64,000 nt of DNA from Piromyces finnis (Eukaryota; Neocallimastigomycota; Neocallimastigomycetes; Neocallimastigales; Neocallimastigaceae), in assembly GCA_002104945.1 (NCBI GenBank), contig MCFH01000004.1, positions 386,001-450,000 of the forward strand, given 5' to 3'. Every line of letters begins with the position of its first letter. The first letter of the stretch is position 1. This document shows, in pieces, positions 53,601-64,000 of this stretch. The position numbers and the translations under genes were made by a program. The notes below the pieces were generated by a model. It was not told where the DNA came from. It made no database searches and saw only the letters and a program-made list of their open reading frames with translations.

Positions 53601-54956
53601 TTAGTAGCTCCCCAGACAGTATTATAGATAATAATGATGATACTAATGATAAAAACAATAAAAAGATATCAATAATTCTATCACCCGAAGAAAAGATTAA
53701 AGCATATAATATATTTATACAAACTTATGAACCTCAAAAATGGATTGATAAACAAAAATTACTATTAAAAGCTAAATACATTGAAGCTAAACAACTTGGT
53801 GAAACAGCTAATAATTACAGAAATATCATCAGTAGGTTTATCTTTAAATATTATAATACATTTCATATAAACTAATAATTTAATATATAATAATATATTT
53901 ATATAAATTATATTAGAATCGTTAAAATCAAAATTAGTTAATGGGGTGGATACATTAACACCTGAAGAGAAAACTAAAATTGGTAGTAATGCATCAGAAT
54001 ATGCATCAAAGTAATTATCTTTTCAGATTTTTGAAAATTATAAAATATTAATTATATGTGAAACCTAATATATAAATTCATAATTCTATCATATTTTTTT
54101 AGATATCAAAAATCATATTGCCACTTAAAAGAAATGAAAATAGAAATAGAACATATACAACATCTACTTGAAAAGGCAAGATTTAAATTAACAAAAGATT
54201 TCGAATTTTGGATACTAAATAAATATACAACTGATAGTAGAATATTTAACACACCAAATAAATGTAATTATAACTATTTTTATTATAATAAGCTTTATCT
54301 TAATATAGACGCACTATTAATAGTATAATTTAAAACAATTAGTGGAAACAAATATTGAAAAGAATGAAAATCATAGTACAGAAAATAATTCCGTCAGTAG
54401 AATTAATCAAGAAAAAGGAAACAAGATTAGATCTAGAGAGCCATCAACAGAATATTCATTAAGGTCAGCTAAAGCCCTTTCAGAAAGATCTGCAGCTACC
54501 TCAGAATCTACATTATATAATCCAAGTATTTCATCTATTAATGATGAAAGCCAACAAACTTCAGAAAAGCATCATAGAAATAATCATCATAGGTCACCTT
54601 CTTCACTATCATCACATTCTTCAAAAAATAATAATGATTATAATAATAATAGATATTCATCAAGAAATAATATATCTAGACCATCATCATCAGTTTCACA
54701 ATCAAAAGTTACTAAATACCCCACATCTTCTAAAAGTGTACATAATCAAATTTTGAAACCTAATCCTTTAGCAAATTCTGTAGATCCAAAAATAATTCAA
54801 TATAATTCAAATTTAAAAGATTATAATAAATTATTAACAACTTCTCAATATGATAATATTGAAAGAAAGCAAAAAAGCATTTCAAGCTTTAGCAGTTCCA
54901 TAAAAAATGATATTGATATTTTCATGAAAACAAAAAATAATATAGAAAAAAAATAA
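50615..54956 (+). CDS. Kinesin-9 family motor (KIF6/KIF9-like), flagellar
   Basis: Fourteen exons: 50615-51144, 51242-51284, 51380-51484, 51654-51763, 51850-52098, 52195-52435, 52514-52710, 52787-52889, 52978-53188, 53297-53373, 53474-53831, 53917-54010, 54103-54263, 54343-54956; 1,030 residues. An acidic Asn/Asp-rich extension of about 90 residues precedes the motor ([11 protein letters not shown]). Motor motifs: [20 protein letters not shown] with the P-loop, ESSRSHCIF (switch I), [16 protein letters not shown] (switch II), [35 protein letters not shown] and [12 protein letters not shown]. The [11 protein letters not shown] and [16 protein letters not shown] strings and the distal [19 protein letters not shown] block are typical of kinesin-9, which works in motile cilia/flagella near the central pair. 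The C-terminus is a Ser/Asn-rich tail. Intact ATPase motifs suggest an active motor. Introns are short (about 70-170 bp). Confidence 0.92.
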
Positions 54957-55856
54957 TGAACTAAATTTATTATAATTAAATCACACTATTTTTTAAAGCT
55001 AACCTTCATTTAAATTTATGCATATATTATACCCAAAAATAATAAAAAAAATTATAATATTATAATAAAATGGGAAAATAATAATTATGCTGTATTTTTT
55101 ATATATCTTTTATTCTAATATCAATATCTCATATATTATCATTTATTATACTTAAAAAATAACAAAATATAGTTTTCATCATAAATTATCTTAAAAATTT
55201 TTCTTAAATTTTATTATTTAATAAATTTTGAAAAACCCTTAAAATCTTCAATAAATTTTTTTAAATTTAATATTAAATATACTTCCCAAATTTTATTAAA
55301 CTTTTTTTTGTTAAACGTTTTGTTTGTAGTTACTTTAAAATTTTCCGAGAACCATTTGAAATAAAATTTAAGAAAAGTATTAATTATAATAAAAATAAAT
55401 ACAATAAATATTGTTATCTGTTACTATAATTTATTTATTTATTCACTTGTATTATTAATTATCAGTAATATTACAATAAAGTTTAAATTTTAGTGTATAT
55501 AACAAAAAATTGATTACTTTTATATTTTTAATAACTTTAATTAAATAATATTTTTCAGTTAAAAAAAATATTTGAAAATTTACTTCTATTTTACTATAAT
55601 TTTAAAAAAAAATGATTTAATAATAAATCAAAACCAATTTATAACAATAAAACAACATTTTTTTATATATCTAATTAATAAATTCATGAATATATTTCGA
55701 GAATCAATATTAATTATTATATATAATTCATTGATTTAATAAATTTTAAATTAATAAATTCTTGATTATTTTTCTTTCTATTAACCAAAAAATAAAAATA
55801 AAAAAAAATAAGATATAAAATTTACATTAGGATAACATCTTTTATTATAGAATATA
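54957..55856. other. Intergenic spacer between kinesin-9 and tubulin genes
   Basis: 900 bp of AT-rich DNA holding the kinesin 3' end and the tubulin promoter. No ORF or repeat of note. Confidence 0.7.
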
Positions 55857-58800
55857 ATGAGAGAGATTGTTTCAATTCAAGCAGGACAATGTGGCAATCA
55901 AATTGGTTCAAGATTTTGGGAAACAATTAATGAAGAACATGGAATTGATGAAATTGGAAGATATATTGGAAATAATAAATATCAGCTAGAAAGAATAAAT
56001 GTTTATTATAATGAAACACAACAAAATAGATACGTACCAAGGTATTATATGATTTACTCTCATATTTTATCAGAAATTATTCATTAACTTAAAAATATTT
56101 TTATTATAAATAAATCAATAAAATATTAAATAGATCTATTATGATTGATCTCGAACCTGGTATATATACATATATATATTTTATATTATATAAACGTAAT
56201 AAAATAAGATTAATTTTTATTTTAATTATTAATAAGGTGCCCTTGACTCTATTAAAAGTGGTCCAATGGGAAAATTATTCCACCCAGAAAATTTTATTAA
56301 TGGTAATAAATGTTTTTTTTTATTATTAAATAATAAAAAAAATATACATATATTTATTTATATATCAATATAATTATAGGTAGTACTGGTGCAGGTAATA
56401 ACTGGGCAAAAGGTTATTATTCAGAAGGTGCTGAATTGATAGATCAAATTATCGATGCTATTAGAAAAGAAGCTGAAAACTGTGAATGTTTACAAGGTTT
56501 TCAATTAACACATTCAATAGGTATATTTAAAAAGGATTTATAATATATTTAGAAACAAATTATATAAAATTATATGATTTATTCAATAACAAACACCTAT
56601 TTATATGCATTAATAAACATGAAAAAAGGTGGTGGTACAGGTTCAGGTCTTGGAACTTTATTATTATCTAAAATTAGAGAAGAATTTCCAGACAGAATGA
56701 TATGTACATATAGTATTATCCCATCACCCAAAGTTAGTAATACAGTTGTAGAACCATATAATGCAATTTTAAGTACTCAACAACTTACAGAGTTCTCTGA
56801 TGAAACATTCTGTATTGATAATGAAGCATTATATGACATATGTCTAAGAACTTTACAATTCAAAAATCCATCCTACCAACATCTTAACTATTTAATTTCA
56901 GTTGTTATGTCTGGTATTACAACATCATTAAGATATCCTGGACAATTAAATTCCGATCTAAGGAAATTAGCTGTAAATATGGTTCCTTTCCCAAGACTAC
57001 ATTTTTTCACTCTTGGTCAAGCACCACTTTATCCTGAAAACTCAGTAGATTATTCCAAACTTAGTATTCAAGAATTAACTAATCAAATGTTTAATACAAA
57101 AAATTTAATGACTGCTTATAATCCAATGCATGGCCGTTATATGACTTCAGCATGCATATTCAGAGGAGATACACTATCTACTCAAGAAATTGAACAGCAT
57201 ATAAAAGAAACACAAGAAAAGAATAGTCCATATTTCGTAGAATGGATTCCTAATAATATCAAAATTAGTCTTTGTGACATTCCATCCAAATCATACAATC
57301 TTTCTAGTACATTTATTGGTAATACTACAGCTATCCAAGAGCCATTTAAAAGAATTGAAGAACAATTCTGTGCTATGATTCGTAAAAAAGCCTTTTTACA
57401 TTGGTACACTGGAGAAGGATTGGATGAAATGGAATTTACAGAAGCTCATAATAATGTTACTGATTTAATTAGTGAGTATCAACAATACCAGGATATACCT
57501 ATTGAATTCGATTTCCAAGAAGCTCATGAATTATTCGATGCAGAAGAATTAAGTGAATATGACGCACATGTCTATGGACGGAAATTAAGTACAGCTATTA
57601 GTATGAAAAAGAACTCAATAGTATCTAATTATAGTAATAACAATAATAATTCTATGCAACGAACATTTAGTATTGGAAATAGAAGTAGCATTAATATTAA
57701 TAATTATAATAATAATATTAATAATAATACATATGGAAATTATACTTCTCAAAGAAGAGGTTCAATACTTAAAAATTCAAGTAACTATAATCCAGATATG
57801 AATAATCATAATCCAAAAAGAGTATCTATTAGTTTTAATCGTCCATATCAGTCATCTAATGCAAATGAAAATAATAATAATAGTAATATAAATAGTGATT
57901 TACCTCCAAGAGTTCCTTTATCAACATACTCGGGTGTAATAAAAAAATCATCGAATAATAGTAGTAGAAGTGGAAGTGGAAGTATCAACAATAGCATCAA
58001 TAATATAAGTAATAATAACACTGGTGTTAATAATAGAAATAATTATATAAATGGTAATAATAGTAATATGAGTAGTAATAACAATATTGGAAGTAATAAT
58101 AATATAAATAATGGTAATAATAATAATATTGGAAGTAGCAATAATATAAATAATGGTAATAATAACAATATTGGAAGTAACAATAATATAAATAATGGTA
58201 ATAATAACAATATTGGAAGTAACAATAATATAAATAATTGTAATAACAATAATACTGGTAGTAATAATAGTATCAACTCTAATAGAATTGCCGATTTTCA
58301 AGTTGTGGGTAGTCAAACAATATTCAATAATGGAAATGATCTTAATAGTTATTCAATAAATAATAATTTAAACTGTGAAAATAATAGTAATAATAATAAT
58401 AGTAATAATAATCTTGAGCAAAGAATGATGTACTCTCCAGCAAGAAAGTCACATTCTAATAGTATAACAAGTTTATATAGCAATGAAAATGTCAATATGC
58501 AAAATCAAAACATAATAAGAAGTAATAACAATAGTCAACAAAATTCAATGAATAATTTGAATAGAAGTATTTCTATACCACAACAACAATCTAATGTAAT
58601 GCAAAGCACTATAAAATCACAATCCTCTGGAAGTGAATCTGAAGTCTATGACCGTGGATCATCCCAATCTTCTAATTCTAATCTCTCTACCATTTCGTTA
58701 AAGGCAAGAAAGGGATCTATCTTCCCAACTCAATTATTAGCTCAGAGATTGAATAAAAGCATTAATAATGCCAGACCACCATTACCTAATTTTAATGCAA

Positions 58801-59672
58801 GACCAAATATTGGTATTCAAAATGACTTTATTGAAGAAGATAATGAATATGATGATAGTAACAGTTCATTTAATAATGACAAAAATAACTTTAATTCAAA
58901 CTATAATTCATATAATAATGATAGTGATAACCAAGATATCTATCCTAATAAGAATGAATTTAATTCAACGCAAAATATTTATACTAACAATAATAATAAT
59001 CTTAATACAATATATGAACAATCCGATATTAATAGTAATTCCAGATTAAGTTCAAATAATTCATTTGAAAAAAATATCAATAATAATAATAATAGTTTCT
59101 CAAATAATAATTTAGACCAAAATAGATCAAGTAATTCAAACAATAATATAGCAAATAATAATATTAATAGAAGCATACCTCAATTCACAAGAAATAACTC
59201 GGGAAGTCAAAGTAATAGTATTAATAATAGCAACAACAACATTCAACAAATCTCACGTAATAGCTCTGGTTCTGGTTCAATAAATAAAGTAAATAATAAT
59301 AACGGAATATATAATACATCTAATAATAATATTAATAATTTAGAAAATCAACAAAATAGCAATAACTCAATGAATAATTTGGATCGTGATGCTTGTATTG
59401 ATAATAATGATTTAACTAACGATCTGTCATATCAAATGAAAAATATATATATGAATGATGACAGACAAGCATCATTATTATATAAGGAAAACAATAATAT
59501 TTCAAATAGTAACAATAATATAAATAATCAGCAAAACCAATATTTAGATAATAATGATAATTATAATCAATCAGTTCATTCATCATATAATTATATAAAC
59601 AATTCAATAAATAGGTTATTACATTCAAATAATTACAGTGGCTCAAATAGTAATACTGATCAGTCACAATCA

Positions 59673-59703
<31 letters not shown>

Positions 59704-61643
59704 GTGGTTCTAATATAAGCATGAGTAAATTTCAACACTATAATAATAGTAATAGTAATTCTAATATAAATATAAATCAACCTCAGCAACATAGTAATAG
59801 AAATAGTAGTTCCAATATGAATATGAATCAATCTCAACAATACAGTAATAGAAATAGTAATTCTAATGTAAATGTAAATCAACCTCAGCAACATAGCAAT
59901 AGAAGTAGTAGTTCCAATATGAATATGAATCAATCTCAACAATACAGTAATAGAAATAGTGGTTCTAATATGAATATGAGTCAGCCTCAACAACATAGTA
60001 ATAGAAATAGTGGTTCTGGTATGAATATGAGTCAACTTCAACAATATAATAATAGAAATAGTGGTTCTAATACAAATATAAGTCAATCTCAACAATATAA
60101 TAATAGAAATAGTGGAAATAGTGGTTCTAGCATGAATATGAGTCAATCTCAACAATATAGTAATAGAAATAGTGGTTCTAGCATGAATATGAATCAATCT
60201 CAACAATATAGTAATAGAAATAGTGGAAATAGTGGTTCTAGTATGAATATGAGTCAACTTCAACAATATGGTAATAGAAATAGTGGAAATAGTGGTTCTA
60301 GTATGAATATGAGTCAACTTCAACAATATGGTAATAGAAATAGTGGTTCTAGCATGAATATGAATCAATCTCAACAATATAGTAATAGAAATAGTGGAAA
60401 TAGTGGTTCTAGCATGAATATGAGTCAATCTCAACAATATAGTAATAGAAATAGTAGTTCTAGCATGAATATGAGTCAACCTCAACAATATAATAATAGA
60501 AATAGTGGTTCTAACATGAATATGAGTCAACCTCAACAATATAATAATATAGATAGTGGTTCTAATATAAATATAAGTCAACCTCAATTAAGTAATAGTA
60601 ACAGAAGTAGTCAATCCAATATAAGTAATTTACAATCATACAGTAACAGAAGCAGTCAATCTAATATGAATAACACACAATCATATAGTAATAAAAGTAG
60701 TAATTATGTAAATATGAGTCAACCACAGCTAAGCAACAGTAATAGAAGTAGTAATCCGAACATAAATTCACAATTAAACAATAGCAATAATAATATAAAC
60801 ACTAATCAATTACGTCAGTATAGTAACAGAAGTAGTAATTCAAGTATGAATATCAATCAATCACAACAACATAATAATGGAAGTAATAACTATAATTTGA
60901 ACATGAGTCAACCCCAATTAAGTAATAGCAATAATAGAATTAGTAATTCTAATATGAATCAGTTTCAACATAGTAATAGAAACAGTGGTTCAAGTTTAAG
61001 CATAAATCAACAATATAATGATAGAAATAGTGAATCCAATATGAATATGAATCATTCACAACAATATAATAATAAAAGTAGTAACTCAAATATATACAAT
61101 TCTCAAATTAGCAATAGTAGCAATAGAAATAGTATTTCTAATATGTCAGACGAATATTATAATAATATGTTAAATAATGGTTCTAGTAATAATATACCTT
61201 CATCTTCTCAACAATATAATTCTAATAATAGTATATCCAATCAACAATTAAATAATAATTATAATAATGATGTTCAACAACAGTACTACAATAGAGATGG
61301 TTCACATAGCTCAAATAATAGCAATAATAATTTATCAAATCAAATGAATAGTAGAAATAGTATTAATACATCTCACTATAATAATATAAATAATAATAGT
61401 AGTAGTGATTTATATGACTATCAATATAATACCAATAGAAATATTCAACAGCAAATGAATAATCGTATTCAAGCCCAAACGCCTCAATCACATCAATCCT
61501 TAAATGAAGATAGTTTCTATCAAATGAGTAGTCAAGAACAAATGTACCCAATTTCATTAAAAAATATGAATATGGTAAATAATAATGAATACAATAATCA
61601 ATTTAACCTAAATCAACAACCTAATAATAATAGAAACTATTAA
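55857..61643 (+). CDS. Beta-tubulin with a giant Asn/Ser/Gln-rich C-terminal extension
   Basis: Five exons: 55857-56041, 56134-56159, 56237-56302, 56380-56520, 56629-61643; 1,810 residues against about 445 for normal beta-tubulin. Core landmarks sit at canonical positions: N-terminal [17 protein letters not shown] (MREI is the family autoregulation tetrapeptide), [23 protein letters not shown], the GTP-binding [68 protein letters not shown] and EYQQYQD at about 416-422. Instead of a short acidic tail, the same exon runs on without a stop for about 1,380 residues of Asn/Ser/Gln/Met-rich sequence with 14-residue and 17/20-residue repeats. The core is divergent (for example [17 protein letters not shown]) but keeps nucleotide-binding motifs. 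The product should co-polymerise with alpha-tubulin. A role in flagellar or zoospore microtubules is inferred from the kinesin-9 neighbour. Confidence 0.88.
58060..58275 (+). repeat. 42-bp coding repeats in tubulin tail
   Basis: Four to five units encoding [14 protein letters not shown], inside exon 5 of the tubulin gene. Confidence 0.9.
59745..60600 (+). repeat. 51/60-bp coding repeats in tubulin tail
   Basis: Roughly 15 units encoding [17 protein letters not shown]-type sequence. Some carry a 9-bp NSG-coding insertion that changes the period from 51 to 60 bp. Neighbouring units are nearly identical, pointing to recent expansion. Confidence 0.92.
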
Positions 61644-62327
61644 TTAGGCAGATATTTTCCCTTTTAATTTTATTACAATAAGCTTACATTTTTATTCAAT
61701 TCAATAACATGATTTTTATTTTTTTTTGCATTTTTTTCCAGATATTTTTAAAAATCATAGGTAACTTTTTTAAAATTCTATTTTTTTATTTTAATTACAT
61801 TTTTTATTTACAACCAAAGTTATTTTGTCATTATATTATAAGCTGCATTATTTTTAGTACACAACATCAACATTTTAATTTAGTACATTTGCAATCAATT
61901 TTTTATACAATATTTTCATTTTTAACAATATTCAGTTTTCTAACATTAAGATTTTGTAAATTGCAATCAATTTATTATATTATTTGTATTTGTCATAATA
62001 TTTAATGAAATAAATAAATATGTATGTTATTTATTAATAAATATATAGTTAAATATTTAAATATAAATATATAGATATGCAATATTGAAATAAATAATAA
62101 CAAAACAATAAAAACACATAAAAAAATAAAAAGACTTTTATTGTTTTTTCTATTATAATATAAATATTAAAAAAATAAATCATTTCTATTTATATATATA
62201 TAGAAGATTTTTATTTGGATAAATCTAATATGTAATATTAATTAATAGATAGAAATTTTATTATATCAAATAAAAAAATATCTAATTTTATTTTATTAAA
62301 TGATAGTATAGTGTATAAATAGTATTC
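61644..62327. other. Convergent intergenic spacer
   Basis: Between the tubulin gene (+) and the unrecognised gene on the minus strand. The 98-codon ORF at 61709-62005 is Phe/Ile-rich A/T translation and is not called. Confidence 0.7.
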
Positions 62328-64000
62328 TTATTGAGATTGAGAATTTTTGCTAATATTTGGTAGGTTATCATTAGTATTATAAGGTGGTTTTTGAATTTTT
62401 GAATTTCTCATTAAGTCGGGTATAAATGAATTTGAAATCATTTCATTCATAATATCAATATTTTCAATTGGTTTTTTATCGCTTTTAAACCAAAAGAAAT
62501 TATTCTCTTTCATACTTTTATTACTTAGAGCTTTATTGATTTCAAATTCTATAATAGGATCAAGACTACAGTACTTTTTATATGGATCAATATTATTGCT
62601 TAAAATGTTTTTATAATTTCCATTTTTATCATAAAGATTTGTATCTATTTCATCCAATATTTTATTTTTGTCACTAAAAAGATTACTATAAGAATACAAT
62701 AATAGATCTTTCTTATTTCCTTTTTTCTCTATAATTTCATTAATAGTATTAATATGATTTTCACTATATAAATCTTGGTTAAAGTTTCTATTTTTAATAG
62801 TTTTATAATTTAAAAGTCGTTTTATATCATCATCATTAAATTTCTTTCTTTTGTTATATTGAACAATTGCTTTATCTGATATTGACATAACTGGATGTTG
62901 TAATGGCATAGTATTATATAATTTACTAAAATGTCTTCTTTTGTTTTCTAACTGTTCTTTCTCATGCTCTTTCTCAGCCTCAATCATTTTTCTTGTATAT
63001 TCATTTCCAAAAGCCCTTTTTTAAGTATTTATCAAATTATAAAAAAACATATATATATAATTTTTATATTTTATTATTATACATATAATTATTTAAAATA
63101 TAATTTATAGGTATTTATATTACTTTTTCTTTTTATTATATGCTTCTTCTACATTATTTTTTTTATTCATTTTTTTAAAATCAACAGGTTGTCCATAATG
63201 CTTATTATATAAACGTAAATTTGGTGTATTATGATTTACTTTCACTTTTTTTTTAAATACATCATTTGTTTTCTTGAAATAATCATATGATGCAATAGTT
63301 AATTCAGTTAATCTGTTAACATCTTCAACCCTTGTAATATCATTTACATCTATAAAATCATAATAATTATCAAATTCTTTTGCTTTAGTATTAGTATTAG
63401 TAGTTTCATTTTTTTCAATTAAAAATGTTTCTCTTTTATCCTCAGGTTTTTTAATTACCCATTTAGGTTTATTTTTCAAATCTTCTTGTTCTTTTTTATA
63501 TTGTTTATCAACATCCTTTAATAAATTCTTAACAATTACATAAGTATCCATTTTATCTTTCTTACTTTTATAGGGTTCTAGATTGTTTAAATGATAGTTC
63601 GTTAATTTCACCAATCTTGTACACATTGCTTCATCATCGCTATTTAAATTTAAAGATTTATGAATATCACTTGATGATGCATATCTATATTGGTTCAATT
63701 TAAACTTCTCATATATAGAACTATCAATTTTATTTTCATGAAAGCTATCATTTTTATTTAGATATTCACTTGTTTTCATTCCTAATAAATATATTATTAA
63801 AAAATATAATAAAGAATATGAATCAATAAATTTAACACATTATATTATAAATAATTCCAATTTCAATAAAATACCTCTATTTTTTATTAAATTTACAATA
63901 TCATCTTCTTTATTAATACTACTCATATGATTGTTATTAGTCATTGTAGTAATATCATTTATATTATTAACTTTATCTTCATTATCATTATTTTCATTAT
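62328..64000 (-). CDS. Unrecognised protein, 3' part (5' end outside window)
   Basis: At least three exons on the minus strand: from beyond 64000 to a donor at about 63876, then 63781-63124 and 63015-62328. All joins keep the frame; the visible part encodes roughly 490 residues. It is Lys/Asn/Glu-rich and mostly helical. A segment, FGNEYTRKMIEAEKEHEKEQ, looks like a charged single helix, and patches such as DDFIKRL-like and PLQHPVMSISDKAI look conserved rather than low-complexity. No signal peptide or membrane helix is visible. I do not recognise the family. Its position beside tubulin and kinesin-9 makes a cytoskeletal role possible, but nothing in the sequence proves it. Confidence 0.7.

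Noticed and set aside
59670-60587. 305-codon minus-strand ORF (Ile/Thr/Leu repeats) opposite the tubulin tail
   Set aside because: A mirror of the 51/60-bp coding repeats; the forward frame continues directly from tubulin.

Overview
This is a nuclear eukaryotic window, very AT-rich, with many GT-AG introns, long A/T homopolymers, trinucleotide and tetranucleotide repeats, and proteins carrying long Asn runs encoded by AAT/AAC. A class C GPCR-like receptor with a beta-helix/EGF ectodomain, a Zn2Cys6-type protein, a Stealth/XPT1-like glycosyl-phosphotransferase and a flagellar kinesin-9 together fit a zoosporic fungus. Anaerobic gut fungi (Neocallimastigomycota) fit best. That is an inference from composition and gene content; I cannot name the genus.

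Layout. 1-4375 (+) is the 3' part of the receptor gene (19 exons reconstructed). 6751-7485 (+) encodes a secreted, Cys-rich, probably GPI-anchored protein. 9580-12049 (+) encodes an atypical Zn2Cys6 protein with a 14-nt exon. 12772-15305 (-) encodes a Stealth phosphotransferase whose membrane anchor sits on a separate first exon. 16685-17224 (+) is a tRNA-derived SINE. 18317-26621 (-) is a ten-exon gene for a roughly 1,970-residue YTH (m6A reader) protein. 28214-28785 (-) is a second SINE of the same family. Its right target-site duplicate is split by an apparently young Ty3/Gypsy element at 28792-36690, which has two matching 711-bp LTRs, a structured leader, gag, a -1 frameshift signal and pol. 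38764-39996 (+) is a ubiquitin-conjugating enzyme gene with an 8-nt exon.

The right third is rich in cytoskeletal genes. 40534-49793 (-) encodes an ankyrin plus giant coiled-coil protein (2,832 residues, ANKRD26-like layout). It is divergent from 50615-54956 (+), a kinesin-9. Next comes 55857-61643 (+), a beta-tubulin whose normal core is followed by about 1,380 residues of Asn/Ser/Gln-rich repeats. 62328->64000 (-) is the 3' part of an unrecognised gene. Kinesin-9, tubulin and the basal-body-like ankyrin/coiled-coil protein suggest a small zoospore-flagellum neighbourhood (inference).

Gene models were built by hand from splice sites and reading phase. Every complete multi-exon model sums to a whole number of codons, but none has transcript support.
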